64,000 nt of DNA, from positions 310,001 to 374,000 of the forward strand of contig JADJDU010000030.1 of assembly GCA_016702505.1 (NCBI GenBank). Direction: 5' to 3'. Shown piece after piece: positions 1 to 8,559 of this stretch; positions within the stretch are counted from its first letter, which is position 1, and each line of letters opens with the position of its first letter. The position numbers and the translations under genes are program-made. This DNA is from Microthrixaceae bacterium (GTDB lineage: Bacteria > Actinomycetota > Acidimicrobiia > Acidimicrobiales > Iamiaceae). The notes under the pieces were generated by a model, which saw nothing but the letters and a program-made list of their open reading frames with translations, was not told where the DNA came from and made no database searches.

Positions 1-2
1 CG

Positions 3-776
3 GTGCTGGCCAAGCGGGAGTGGGAATGGACCACCCGGGACCGGGTGAGCTTCATCGGCATGCAGCAGGGTCTCAAGCGGCTGTCCAGCCCGACCCGTCG
101 CAAGATCTTCCAGAACCACCGCGCCCCCTACGGTGTCACCTCGGTGACCGCCGGTGCCATCGAGCCCGTGCACGAGCGCACCCTCACCCACTGCTTCGAC
201 CAGCACCTCGTCGAGGTCGAAGGCCAGACCGACATCTTGACCATGGGCCTCCCCTACATCTGCCCGTACAACGTCAACTCGATCATGAACCCGATCCTGG
301 TGATGTGCCTCGGGCTCGGCTACTTCTTCAACATGTACCGGGGCAAGCCGCTGGTCCGTGAGGGCGGCGTGCTGATCATGACCCACCCCACGCCGTGGGA
401 GTTCCACCCGGTTCACCACCCCAGCTACATCGACTTCTTCGAGCAGGTGCTGGCCGAGACCACCGACCCCAAGCTGATCGAGGAGCGCTGGGAGAAGCAG
501 TTCGCCGAGGACGAGTGGTACCGCCACCTGTACCGGACCAGCTACGCCTACCACGGCGTCCACCCGTTCTACATGTGGTACTGGGGCAGCCACGCCCTTC
601 AACACCTGGGTCGGGTGATCGTGGTCGGTGGCGACACCCGGGCGGTCAAGCGCCTTGGTTTCAAGGCCGCCTCCACCCTCCAAGATGCCCTGGAGATGGC
701 CGAGGACGTGGTCGGGCCGGGAGCTTCCATCACCCACTACAAGAACCCGCCACTGGTAATGGCGGACGTCAAGTAG
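3..776 (+). CDS. LarA-like (DUF2088) protein, 3' part
   Basis: At least 257 residues are visible and the frame is open to the left edge, so the true start lies outside the window. The C-terminal part, with a hydrophobic strand (RVIVVGGD), then a helix ending in ALEMAEDVVGPGASITHY, resembles the C-terminal domain of the nickel-pincer lactate racemase LarA/DUF2088 family. The middle part is rich in His, Trp and Tyr and does not show an obvious LarA catalytic lysine segment, so activity as a racemase is not supported; a divergent relative is more likely. It ends 10 bp before the acyltransferase gene, which suggests co-transcription and perhaps a role in lipid metabolism. The family assignment is from memory of the fold pattern only. 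Confidence 0.5.
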   Translation: MLAKREWEWTTRDRVSFIGMQQGLKRLSSPTRRKIFQNHRAPYGVTSVTAGAIEPVHERTLTHCFDQHLVEVEGQTDILTMGLPYICPYNVNSIMNPILVMCLGLGYFFNMYRGKPLVREGGVLIMTHPTPWEFHPVHHPSYIDFFEQVLAETTDPKLIEERWEKQFAEDEWYRHLYRTSYAYHGVHPFYMWYWGSHALQHLGRVIVVGGDTRAVKRLGFKAASTLQDALEMAEDVVGPGASITHYKNPPLVMADVK

Positions 777-786
777 GGACCAGACG

Positions 787-1755
787 ATGGCCGACCGCAA
801 GGGTCTGGAGAAGCTGGCCGCCGCCTACGAAGACACGGTTCGGAAGGTGCCTCGGCCCCGCGACCTGGTGTCAAAGGCGTCGTTCCCATATGCGCCCCCG
901 ACCGTTCCCCTCACCGTTGAACCGCGACGGGACCCGAAGAACCTCGGCGCCCACTACGACTCGGACTGGGCCCGCCGGATGCCGGCCCGCTACGGCCGGT
1001 ACTTGCTCACCGAAGGCGTCCTGCGTGCCGTGGTCGCCGGTCTCGCCCAGCCTGAGCGTCGCGGGCTCGACCGCCTGGCCGACCTGGACGGACCGGTCAT
1101 CTTCGCGGCCAACCACCACAGCCACCTCGACGCTGGCCTGCTGATCACCTCGCTTCCCGAGCCCCACCGCCACCAGGTCTTCGCGGCCGCGGCGGCGGAC
1201 TACTTCTTCGATTCGAAGATCAAGGCCACGGCCTCGGCCCTGGTGCTGAACGCCATCCCCATCGAGCGCACCAAGGTCAACCGCCGATCCGCTGAACAGG
1301 CCGCCGAGCTGATCGACCGGGGCTGGTCCATGGTGATCTTCCCCGAGGGCGGACGCTCCCCCGACGGCTGGGGCCAACCCTTTAGAGGTGGCGCCGCCTA
1401 CCTGTCGATCCGCTGCGGCGTCCCGATCGTGCCCGTACACCTGGCCGGCACCGGCAGGATCCCGCCCAAGGGCAAGAACCGGCCGAAGCCGGGCCGCACC
1501 GTCGTCACCTTCGGCAAACCGTTGATCCCCGGTGAGGGCGAGCGGTCCCAGACGCTGGCCGACCGCCTGGAGCGGGCGGTGGCGGCCTTGGCCGACGAGG
1601 CGACCACCGACTGGTACTCAGCTAGGCGCCGAGCCGCCGCCGGTGAGACCCCGGTGCTGGGTGCACCCACCGAGGGCGCTTGGCGCAAGGCGTGGGCCTT
1701 GTCCGCTCAACGCAAGCGGCCCCGAACCACCACCAAGGCTTGGCCCGAGCTCTGA
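787..1755 (+). CDS. 1-acyl-sn-glycerol-3-phosphate acyltransferase family protein (PlsC-like)
   Basis: This 322-residue protein belongs to the PlsC/LPLAT family, which transfers an acyl chain to lysophosphatidic acid or a related acceptor at the inner membrane face. Motif I (HX4D) is present in NHHSHLDA near residue 110, and motif III as FPEGGRSPDG near residue 187. A proline-containing block near residue 215 (GVPIVPVHLAG) matches motif IV. The N-terminal 60 residues and basic C-terminal tail are outside the core domain. The ATG lies 10 bp after the previous stop codon, with GGGA upstream as a weak ribosome site, so the two genes are probably one operon. The acceptor substrate cannot be told from sequence. 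Confidence 0.88.
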   Translation: MADRKGLEKLAAAYEDTVRKVPRPRDLVSKASFPYAPPTVPLTVEPRRDPKNLGAHYDSDWARRMPARYGRYLLTEGVLRAVVAGLAQPERRGLDRLADLDGPVIFAANHHSHLDAGLLITSLPEPHRHQVFAAAAADYFFDSKIKATASALVLNAIPIERTKVNRRSAEQAAELIDRGWSMVIFPEGGRSPDGWGQPFRGGAAYLSIRCGVPIVPVHLAGTGRIPPKGKNRPKPGRTVVTFGKPLIPGEGERSQTLADRLERAVAALADEATTDWYSARRRAAAGETPVLGAPTEGAWRKAWALSAQRKRPRTTTKAWPEL

Positions 1756-1760
1756 CCAAC

Positions 1761-1817
1761 CCGCCGATCAGTCGGCGGAGGAGTCACCGGGTGCCATCGG
1801 CGAGCCCACTCCCGGTG
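1761..1817. terminator. Hairpins between convergent plsC-like and vapC genes
   Basis: Two inverted repeats fill the gap between the convergent genes. The first is CCGCCGA (1761-1767), a 4-nt loop, and TCGGCGG (1772-1778). The second is CACCGGG (1785-1791) with CCCGGTG (1811-1817). Neither has a clear T tract, so a bidirectional terminator function is likely but unproven. Confidence 0.4.
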
Positions 1818-2201
1818 TCACCAGCAGGCGTAGGAGAAGTGGTGCCGGATCGTGTCGTCTCGGGTGACTAGACGCGCTCCGGCCGCTACCGCCTGAGCGA
1901 CGATCAGCCGGTCAAAGGGGTCACGAGTCCAGGAAAGACCGCGGGCGATCGAGGCGACGTTCCCGAACGGCTCGTCACACTCACGCAGGTCGATGGACCT
2001 GCGTAGCTCCGACAGGATCTCAGCAGGATCGATCTCGAGCCGCCCAACCTCGCACAGGTAGGTGAGCTCGAGCCCGACCATAGGAGAGACCTCCAAGCAG
2101 TCCTCTTCAATCATGTCCCTGGCACTCTCGGAAAGCCTTGCGTGCTCACCGGTGACGAGCCACACCACGACATGTGTGTCCAGGTGGGTCAGGGTCGCCA
2201 C
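1818..2201 (-). CDS. vapC: VapC-family PIN-domain ribonuclease toxin
   Basis: The 127-residue protein has the PIN-domain order of acidic residues: Asp8 in LDTHVVVWL, Glu in VGLELTYL near residue 45, Asp in DPFDRLIVAQA near residue 95, and RDD near residue 115. PIN toxins are Mg-dependent endoribonucleases, usually acting on tRNA or rRNA, and are held inactive by a partner antitoxin. Here the partner is the overlapping upstream gene; the ATG of this gene lies inside it (13-bp overlap), the usual translational coupling of such pairs. All expected acidic residues are present, so the toxin looks intact. The RNA target is not predictable. Confidence 0.88.
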   Translation of the reverse strand: MATLTHLDTHVVVWLVTGEHARLSESARDMIEEDCLEVSPMVGLELTYLCEVGRLEIDPAEILSELRRSIDLRECDEPFGNVASIARGLSWTRDPFDRLIVAQAVAAGARLVTRDDTIRHHFSYACW

Positions 2202-2413
2202 GCGTCCGACCAGTCGCTGTGGACGAGGTCGTCGGGGTCCCCGATGATGACCCCGAGCGCCCTAATCCGGTCGAGCCGTGACGTGGGTTCCTCATCGGGC
2301 ACGATCCGCAGCGTTCGTCCGCCACGAATGATCTCCACCGGCTGCCCCGTGGCCAGTACCTCATCGAGGATCCGGTACACGTTCGCACGCAGCTTGGAGG
2401 CGGTTATGGCCAT
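2189..2413 (-). CDS. vapB: Phd/YefM-like antitoxin
   Basis: This 74-residue protein starts MAITASKLRANVYRILDEV and continues with a GQPVEIIRGGRTLRIVP strand pair, the pattern of Phd/YefM-type DNA-binding antitoxin N-termini. The C-terminal 30 residues are Asp- and Trp-rich and would be the toxin-binding tail. It is the first gene of a two-gene operon with the PIN toxin. The ATG follows a TATTCT -10 element by 7 nt, so the mRNA is probably leaderless, and the promoter is covered by two palindromes that are likely bound by this protein with its toxin for autorepression. Confidence 0.85.
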   Translation of the reverse strand: MAITASKLRANVYRILDEVLATGQPVEIIRGGRTLRIVPDEEPTSRLDRIRALGVIIGDPDDLVHSDWSDAWRP

Positions 2414-2420
2414 AGGTACG

Positions 2421-2459
2421 AGAATAGCACGTACGTGCGATAGCAGCGCGTACGTACGC
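2421..2459 (-). promoter_or_regulatory. vapBC promoter with twin palindromic operators
   Basis: On the minus strand TATTCT (2426-2421) lies 7 nt before the antitoxin ATG. Directly upstream are two perfect 12-bp palindromes, GCACGTACGTGC (2427-2438) and GCGTACGTACGC (2448-2459), whose centres are 21 bp apart, two helical turns. Both contain CGTACG-type cores. The placement over the promoter fits autoregulation by the toxin-antitoxin complex. Confidence 0.72.
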
Positions 2460-2628
2460 CTCCTGGTGTGTTCGGGTGTGGATTATGGAAGGCATGCCAA
2501 GAAGTCGGCCGAGGAGGTCGACGGGGGATGGCTTGGCCTCATCCCCGGGCGCGGCGAGGTCGCACTGCACCGTCAACACGAATGTGTTCCCGACGAAATC
2601 ACCAGAGCGGACACCGTCGGAGCTTTGG

Positions 2629-3042
2629 CTACTGGGTGGTGGTCGACGTCGAATCCGAGATGTCTGACCCTGTGGGTGCCGTAGTCGAAGACCTCGGTGC
2701 CGACGACGTAATGGTGGTGGTGGTGGTGCGGTCCTGTTCCTGGCACTTGGTCAGAGCGGCGCGGGTCAGGTCGTAGGGGTCGTCGTCTCGGTCGGGGTCG
2801 TCACGAGGTCCCGACCCCTGGCCGCCCTCGACCAGACGTATCAGGTCCTCGTCGGGCAGGTTCTTCAACAGCGCATCGCTGACACAACGCGACAGATCAG
2901 GCGACAGGCCCGAGTCCTCGAACGCCTGGACCAGTTCGCCACGACCGGGTACGTCGGCCCCACACCCGGTCAGCCCCAGCACGGCGGGGATCAGCCCCGC
3001 AGCCACCAGCAGCCCTCCGAGGAAACGCCCACGCCTGAACAT
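2629..3042 (-). CDS. Putative small lipoprotein
   Basis: The 137-residue product has a basic N-terminus (MFRRGRFLGG), a hydrophobic stretch and a lipobox (LTGC), so it should be exported and lipid-anchored. The mature part has two conserved-looking cysteines (SRCVSDA and LTKCQEQ) that could form a disulfide, and a DLIRLVE segment. The C-terminal 35 residues are almost all Thr, Ser, Asp and Pro, a typical surface-exposed flexible tail. The ATG at 3042 was preferred to the upstream TTG because a TATTGT element sits exactly 7 nt before it. I do not recognise a specific family. Confidence 0.65.
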   Translation of the reverse strand: MFRRGRFLGGLLVAAGLIPAVLGLTGCGADVPGRGELVQAFEDSGLSPDLSRCVSDALLKNLPDEDLIRLVEGGQGSGPRDDPDRDDDPYDLTRAALTKCQEQDRTTTTTITSSAPRSSTTAPTGSDISDSTSTTTQ

Positions 3043-3049
3043 CTCGGCG

Positions 3050-3055
3050 ACAATA
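3050..3055 (-). promoter_or_regulatory. Candidate leaderless -10 element for the lipoprotein gene
   Basis: TATTGT on the minus strand, 7 nt before the ATG at 3042. Confidence 0.45.
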
Positions 3056-3189
3056 CCGGGCACCAACCAGCTCTCCGTCGTCGCCGTAGTCGGACCCCCC
3101 GGAGCACCACCCGCCTAGGCCGACTCAGCGATGCCCGGATTCATGACATCTGCCAAACGATGGCAATCGCGGTGGACTGCTGACCGCAG

Positions 3190-3903
3190 CTACCGAGCAA
3201 GACGTCGGCGCAGTTCCACGTGGACCTCGGGGCCGAGGATTCGTTCCAGGGCGGGAGCCAACGAGTCGATCACCGGCTCATCGCCCACATAGGCCAACTC
3301 CCCTTCGGTACAACACCAGTGCATGGGGTCGCCGTCGTCACCCCAGTCGGCCCGAGACCAAGCCCGCACGGTGGCCTGCTCTCGACCATCGGGCCGGTCG
3401 ACCCAGTCGACCTTAACGGGCAGTTGCCAACACACCGACGGCTTCCAATCCAAGGGTGACTCGCCGTCGTCGACGGCCGCGATGTGCAGGGCACAGCCCT
3501 CACCACCGGTGAAGCCCGGCCGGTTGAGGAACACACAGGCCCCGTCCACCACCCGGGTGAAGGTCCTGGTCTCATCGGCGAAGACCCCACCCTCGGCGGC
3601 GGTCCGATGGAACTGGAATCGGGCCGGATCAAGGGTGGCGGCCAGACCCGAAACCGTCGCCGCCTCCTCCTCTCCGTCGAGATGTGCACCCACCGAACAG
3701 CATCCCTGGTTCAGCTCCGGTGCCGGTTCGGCCAATATTCCCAGACATCCCCGACCCCAGATGCAGGCCCAGTTGGAGGTCACGAACTCTCGGTCGATCA
3801 ACCAGACCGTATCGCCGGTCTCGATCTGCTCATATCGGTGCAGATCGCGGTTGTGGGTGCCGACCTCGGCCCCGGAAGGATCAGAGCTGGGGTCAGCGGT
3901 CAC
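3190..3903 (-). CDS. Conserved cysteine-rich protein, possible metal binder
   Basis: The 237-residue protein has cysteines in a pattern recalling the DUF3109/YkgJ type of putative zinc- or iron-cluster proteins: ACIWGRGCLG near residue 50, NQGCCSVGAH near 68, GACVFLN near 122, GCALH near 137, SVCWQLP near 158 and HWCCTE near 198. No signal peptide or membrane segment is seen, so it is cytoplasmic. I recall similar actinobacterial hypothetical proteins with the same Cys spacing but no assigned reaction. The GTG start at 3903 lies 6 nt after TAACCT, giving a probable leaderless transcript. The function is unknown. Confidence 0.65.
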   Translation of the reverse strand: MTADPSSDPSGAEVGTHNRDLHRYEQIETGDTVWLIDREFVTSNWACIWGRGCLGILAEPAPELNQGCCSVGAHLDGEEEAATVSGLAATLDPARFQFHRTAAEGGVFADETRTFTRVVDGACVFLNRPGFTGGEGCALHIAAVDDGESPLDWKPSVCWQLPVKVDWVDRPDGREQATVRAWSRADWGDDGDPMHWCCTEGELAYVGDEPVIDSLAPALERILGPEVHVELRRRLAR

Positions 3904-3909
3904 CGGTCG

Positions 3910-3915
3910 AGGTTA
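3910..3915 (-). promoter_or_regulatory. Candidate leaderless -10 element
   Basis: TAACCT on the minus strand, 6 nt before the GTG start at 3903. Confidence 0.45.
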
Positions 3916-3970
3916 GGTCGACACGCCGACCACGTCCGTCGTCCGGGCCCCACGAGGCGACCTCAAACGG

Positions 3971-4573
3971 TCAGGCCCTGATCAGGATCGGCTGGGTTAG
4001 ATCGATGTACTCGTCGACGGTCTGGAGCCTGGTCCACTCCTCGAACTGGCGGGCCAGAGAGTCGGGCATGGCGTCCTTCTCTCGCCGCCGCGCCTCGTTC
4101 TCGCTGGAGAAGTAGGCCACCGCGGCATAGGCACCGTCGGAGAAGTAGGCGGTGGTGGTACCGAGCAGGTCCGGCCGGAGCTCGGGCAGCAGATCTTCCA
4201 TCTCGTGCTCCAACGCCACGGCGCGGTCACGGTCGGTGACGTGGCCTTCCATCACCTGCACGAAGCCCGCCTTCTGGGCGTCGCCGTTGCGCATTTCGAC
4301 CACGTCGTCGGTCTCGTGGAAGGTGACATTGCCGTCGAGGCACGCTTCCATCTCCGTCCACCAAGCCGACTGCTCGGGCCGGGCGGCGTTGGCCTGTGCC
4401 GCATCTCGATCCACGAACCGAGCCATGACCACGAACCGACCATCGCTGGCGACGCCACCGGTCGAGCCGATGTAACCGTGCGCCCCTGGCCGCAGGTCGC
4501 GCTCCCAACGATCTACAAGCGCTGCCACCCGGTCGGGCTGGTCGGTATGGCTTTCGATCACCTGAACGAACAT
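3971..4573 (-). CDS. Protein with two tandem dimeric alpha/beta-barrel (ABM-like) domains
   Basis: The 200-residue protein is an internal duplication: residues 1-95 begin MFVQVIESHTD and residues 98-200 begin FVQVMEGHVTD, each followed by a helix and a strand of the type VVMARFVD or AAVAYFS. This is the layout of antibiotic-biosynthesis-monooxygenase-like or EthD-like ferredoxin folds, where two copies make a pseudo-dimer. No catalytic residue can be assigned. The ATG at 4573 is preceded by AGGGG at a suitable distance, so the longer reading frame upstream was not used. It is divergent from the helicase gene, with a 108-bp intergenic region. Confidence 0.7.
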   Translation of the reverse strand: MFVQVIESHTDQPDRVAALVDRWERDLRPGAHGYIGSTGGVASDGRFVVMARFVDRDAAQANAARPEQSAWWTEMEACLDGNVTFHETDDVVEMRNGDAQKAGFVQVMEGHVTDRDRAVALEHEMEDLLPELRPDLLGTTTAYFSDGAYAAVAYFSSENEARRREKDAMPDSLARQFEEWTRLQTVDEYIDLTQPILIRA

Positions 4574-4666
4574 CTCAACACCCCTGAATGGTCCGGCCCC
4601 CCCGTAGTCACGGTGCGCCCGAGACCTCTTACCGTCAACCCCGGACCGGCTGCCCGCACCGCGCCC

Positions 4667-4672
4667 TACCAT
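4667..4672 (+). promoter_or_regulatory. Candidate leaderless -10 element for the helicase gene
   Basis: TACCAT, 9 nt before GTG 4682. This distance is at the long end of the pattern seen for other genes in the window. Confidence 0.4.
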
Positions 4673-4681
4673 CGGAGCGCT

Positions 4682-7225
4682 GTGGTCGTGAACGGTGAGT
4701 CGATGAACCTGGGAGACCGGCTGGGCGACAAGCCCGGAGTAGACGCCGCCGTCGACCTCTTCTTGGAGTGGGCCGCAGATCTGAACCTCGAGCTTTACCC
4801 CCACCAGGAGGAAGCACTTCTGGCCGTGGCGTCTGGTGATCACGTGATCGTGAACACCCCCACCGGCTCGGGCAAGAGCCTGATCGCCGCCGCCGCCCAC
4901 ACCGTCGCCATGGCCCGGGGTGAGCGCAGCTTCTACACCGCCCCCATCAAGGCCCTGGTGTCGGAGAAGTTCTTCGAACTGTCCCGCACCTTCGGCCCGG
5001 CCCGGGTCGGGATGCTCACCGGCGACGCGGCCGTGAACCACGAGGCCCCAATCATCTGCTGTACCGCCGAGGTCCTGGCCAACATGGCCCTGCGGGAAGG
5101 CAATCGGGCCGACGTCGGTCAGGTGGTGATGGACGAGTTCCACTTCATCGCCGACCCCGACCGGGGCTGGGCCTGGCAAGTTCCCCTGCTGGAGCTCAAC
5201 CGGGCCCAGCAGATCCTGCTGTCGGCCACCCTGGGCGACACCACCCGCTTCGAGGTCGACCTGTTCCGCCGAAGTGCACGACCGGTGACGGTGGTCAGGT
5301 CGGCGACCAGACCGGTGCCCCTACACCACGAGTTCAGGATGGACCCGCTACCCGAGGTCCTCGACGAGTTGCTGGCCACCGACCAGGCCCCCATCTACCT
5401 CGTTCACTTCACCCAGGCAGGGGCCATCGACCAAGCCCAATCGTTGATGAGCCTGAAGCTCGCCACCCGCGAGGAGAAGGAGGCGATCGCCGCTGAGATC
5501 GGAGCGTTCCGCTTCTCGGCCGGGTTCGGGAAGGTTCTCAGCCGATTCGTCCGCAACGGAATCGGCGTCCACCACGCCGGGATGCTCCCCCGTTACCGGC
5601 GCCTCGTCGAACGTCTGGCCCAGGCTGGGTTGCTCAAGGTGATCTGTGGCACCGACACCCTTGGCGTCGGCATCAACGTGCCGATCCGCACCGTGGTGCT
5701 CACCTCGCTTTCGAAGTTCGACGGAACCCAGGTGCGGCTCCTCAGCGCCCGGGAGTTCCACCAGATCAGCGGCCGGGCCGGCCGAGCCGGGTTCGACACC
5801 TCGGGGCGGGTCGTGGTCATGGCCCCCCAACACGTGATCGACAACGCCCGCTCCGCGGCCAAGGCGCTGGCCAAAGCCGGCGGTGATCCAACCAAGGTCC
5901 GTCGTCAACCCAAGAAGAAGCCACCGGAGGGCACGGTGAGCTGGGCCGAACCCACCTTCACCCGCCTGGTCGGCGCCGCCCCCGAACCCCTCGGTGCGCC
6001 GCTGACCGTGACCCACTCGATGGTTCTAAACGTGCTGGACCGGCCCGGTGACGGTCGAGGAGCGCTCCACCAACTGCTGTCGGACAACCACGACACCGAA
6101 ACCAACCGGGCTCGACATCTGGTTCGGGCGGCCGAGATCGAGCAGGCCCTTGTCGATGGCGGAATCGTGGAGGAGCTGGCTGATCCCGACGACCGGGGTC
6201 GGACGGTGCGGGTGACGATCGACCTCCAGGCCGACTTCGCCCTCAACCAGCCACTGGCCCCCTTCGCCCTGGCCGCTCTCGATCTGCTCGATCCCGAGTC
6301 CCCGACCTGGGCCCTCGACGTGGTGTCGGTGATCGAAGCAGTCCTGGAAGATCCGCGACCGGTCATCTCCTCGCAGGTGTCGAAGGCCCGGGGCGAGGCG
6401 GTGAGCCGGATGAAGGCCGATGGACTCGACTACGACCAGCGCATGGCCGAGCTGGAGTCGGTCACCCATCCCCGACCCCTGGCCGAGCTGCTGGAGCCGA
6501 TGTTCGAGGTCTACCGAGGCCGCCACCCCTGGGTGGCGGAGTCTCCGCTGTCACCCAAAGCCGTGGTGCGGGAGATGTGGGAGCGGGCCATGGGCTTCGC
6601 TGACTACGTGCGCTTCCACCAGATCGCCCGGGCCGAGGGCGCACTTCTGCGCTATTTGACCGACGCCTACCGCACCCTGGTCAAGACCGTGCCCGAGGAC
6701 ACCAAGACCGACGAGTTGGTGGACCTGACCGAGTGGCTGGGAGAGCTGGTCCGCCAGGTCGACTCCAGCCTCCTCGACGAGTGGGAGGCGCTGAGCCATC
6801 CACCAGATGGGGTCGAGCTGACACCTCCGGTGGACCACGTGCCGCCGCCGCTCACGGCCAACCGCCGAGCTTTCGCGGTTCTGGTCCGCAACGCCATGTT
6901 CCAACGGGTGGAGCTGGCCGCACTCAGGCGTTGGGATGCCCTTGGCGACCTCGACGGCGACGAGGGCTGGACACCCCAGCGCTGGTCCGAAGCGCTGGCG
7001 CCGTTCTCGGCCGAGCACTCTTCGATCGGCATCGACGCCGACGCCCGCAACCCCGTCCACCTCGCCATCACCGAGCAGCCCGGGATCTGGTTGCTACGTC
7101 AGACGCTGTGCGACCCGGACGGCGACCACGACTGGGCTCTGGTGGCCACCGTCGACCTGGCTCGCTCCGACGAGGAAGGCGAAGCCGTCATCGCCATGGT
7201 GTCGGTCGACAGACTGACCGACTGA
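4682..7225 (+). CDS. Ski2-like DEAD/DEAH-box helicase with DUF3516-type C-terminus
   Basis: The 847-residue protein is a superfamily 2 helicase. Motif I is TPTGSGKS near residue 60, motif II is DEFHF near residue 150, motif III is SATLGD near residue 181, and motif VI is QISGRAGRAG near residue 360. The remaining 400+ residues are helical and match what is known as the DUF3516 region of an actinobacterial helicase family. These proteins are thought to unwind RNA or DNA; their exact role is not established. Start choice: GTG 4682 fits a leaderless TACCAT promoter; ATG 4703, seven codons later, has GGTGAG in front and is the alternative. Confidence 0.88.
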   Translation: MVVNGESMNLGDRLGDKPGVDAAVDLFLEWAADLNLELYPHQEEALLAVASGDHVIVNTPTGSGKSLIAAAAHTVAMARGERSFYTAPIKALVSEKFFELSRTFGPARVGMLTGDAAVNHEAPIICCTAEVLANMALREGNRADVGQVVMDEFHFIADPDRGWAWQVPLLELNRAQQILLSATLGDTTRFEVDLFRRSARPVTVVRSATRPVPLHHEFRMDPLPEVLDELLATDQAPIYLVHFTQAGAIDQAQSLMSLKLATREEKEAIAAEIGAFRFSAGFGKVLSRFVRNGIGVHHAGMLPRYRRLVERLAQAGLLKVICGTDTLGVGINVPIRTVVLTSLSKFDGTQVRLLSAREFHQISGRAGRAGFDTSGRVVVMAPQHVIDNARSAAKALAKAGGDPTKVRRQPKKKPPEGTVSWAEPTFTRLVGAAPEPLGAPLTVTHSMVLNVLDRPGDGRGALHQLLSDNHDTETNRARHLVRAAEIEQALVDGGIVEELADPDDRGRTVRVTIDLQADFALNQPLAPFALAALDLLDPESPTWALDVVSVIEAVLEDPRPVISSQVSKARGEAVSRMKADGLDYDQRMAELESVTHPRPLAELLEPMFEVYRGRHPWVAESPLSPKAVVREMWERAMGFADYVRFHQIARAEGALLRYLTDAYRTLVKTVPEDTKTDELVDLTEWLGELVRQVDSSLLDEWEALSHPPDGVELTPPVDHVPPPLTANRRAFAVLVRNAMFQRVELAALRRWDALGDLDGDEGWTPQRWSEALAPFSAEHSSIGIDADARNPVHLAITEQPGIWLLRQTLCDPDGDHDWALVATVDLARSDEEGEAVIAMVSVDRLTD

Positions 7226-7263
7226 CCGCCTGACCGCCTGACCGACATGCCAGAGGACCAGAG

Positions 7264-8532
7264 CTATTGGCGGTAGCTGGACAGGAAGTTGCCCAGGCGT
7301 TCTATGGCCACCTTCAGGTCTCGGGCCCAGGGCAGGGTGACGATGCGCAGGTGGTCGGGCTCGGGCCAGTTGAAGCCGGTGCCTTGGACCACCAGGATCT
7401 TCTCCTGCAACAACAGATCGAGGACCATCTGGGAGTCGTCGTGGATCTCGTGGACCTCGGGGTCGAGGCGGGGGAAGACGTACAGCGCCCCCTTGGGGAC
7501 CACACAGCTGACACCGGGGATCTCAGACAGGGCCTCGACAGCAGTGTCACGCTGCTCGAGCAGTCGGCCGGCCGGACCGATGAGACCCTCGATGGACTGC
7601 TGGCCGCCTAGGGCAGCCTGAATGGCGTGCTGCGCAGGGGCGTTGGGGCACAACCTCGATGACGCCAACAGGTCGATGCCGTCGAGGAATCCCTGGGCAT
7701 GGTTCTTGGGTCCGGTGATGGCCATCCACCCCGACCGGTATCCCGCCACCCGGTAGGTCTTGGACAGCCCGTTGTATGTGATGCACAGCTGGTCTGGAGC
7801 CAGCGAGGCCACCGATGTGTGGGAAGCTCCGTCATAGAGGATCCGGTCGTAGATCTCATCGGCCAGCAGCAAAAGCTCGTGCTCGCGAGCCAGCTCAGCC
7901 ACACCAGCCAATACCTCCGGGCTGTAGACGGCACCGGTCGGGTTGTTGGGGTTGATGACCAGGACGGCCTTGGTGCGAGCGCTGACCTTGGCGGCCATGT
8001 CGGCCAGGTCGGGGTTCCAGCCGTCGTTCTCGTCGCAGCGATAGTGGACCGGAGTGCCACCGGCCAGGCTCACGGCCGCGGTCCACAGCGGATAGTCGGG
8101 CGCGGGGATCAAGACCTCGTCACCGTCGTCGAGGAGGGCCTGCATGGTGAGCATGATCAGCTCGGACACGCCGTTGCCCAGGTAGACGTCGTCCACATCC
8201 AGGTCGGGGAAGCCAGGTACCAGATCATATCGGCTCACCACTGCTCGGCGGGCCGACACGATGCCCCGTGACTCCGTGTAGCCCGACGCCTCGGGCAGCG
8301 CGGCCAACACGTCTCGCAGGATCGCTTCGGGGGCCTCGAAGCCGTACACGGCTGGGTTACCGATGTTCAGCTTGATGATCTGGTGGCCCTCGGCCTCGAG
8401 CCGGGCGGCCTGGGCGTTGGCCGGCCCCCGGATCTCATAGACGACGCCCTGAAGCTTGCTGGCCTGGGTTAGTTCACGCACTAGGCCATGTTGGTCCACG
8501 GCGGTCCAGACCGTGGCACCGGTTCTCTGCAC
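7264..8532 (-). CDS. Class I/II aminotransferase (AlaA/AspC-like)
   Basis: This 422-residue PLP enzyme of fold type I shows the expected landmarks: LNIGNPAVYGF near residue 55, substrate-side PDYPLW near 143, NPNNPTGAV near 193, DEIYDRILYDG near 224, the Schiff-base lysine in GLSKTYRVAGYRSGW near 255, and an Arg in DHLRIVTLP near the C-terminus that would bind the alpha-carboxylate. It resembles the alanine/valine-pyruvate aminotransferase group (AlaA) more than classic aspartate aminotransferases, but substrate choice is inference. The GTG at 8532 is uncertain; homology starts clearly around the ELTQASKLQGV segment. It follows a small gene by 27 bp on the same strand. Confidence 0.88.
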   Translation of the reverse strand: MQRTGATVWTAVDQHGLVRELTQASKLQGVVYEIRGPANAQAARLEAEGHQIIKLNIGNPAVYGFEAPEAILRDVLAALPEASGYTESRGIVSARRAVVSRYDLVPGFPDLDVDDVYLGNGVSELIMLTMQALLDDGDEVLIPAPDYPLWTAAVSLAGGTPVHYRCDENDGWNPDLADMAAKVSARTKAVLVINPNNPTGAVYSPEVLAGVAELAREHELLLLADEIYDRILYDGASHTSVASLAPDQLCITYNGLSKTYRVAGYRSGWMAITGPKNHAQGFLDGIDLLASSRLCPNAPAQHAIQAALGGQQSIEGLIGPAGRLLEQRDTAVEALSEIPGVSCVVPKGALYVFPRLDPEVHEIHDDSQMVLDLLLQEKILVVQGTGFNWPEPDHLRIVTLPWARDLKVAIERLGNFLSSYRQ

Positions 8533-8559
8533 TCACCGCAGAGACGAGGGAGTGGAGGC

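Noticed and set aside
2460..2628. Small coding frames between vapB and the lipoprotein gene
   Set aside because: No ribosome site or leaderless promoter, and biased composition.
4205..4681. Upstream extension of the helicase reading frame by about 160 codons
   Set aside because: It overlaps the opposite-strand alpha/beta-barrel gene, has no helicase-like sequence, and a better start lies at 4682 or 4703.
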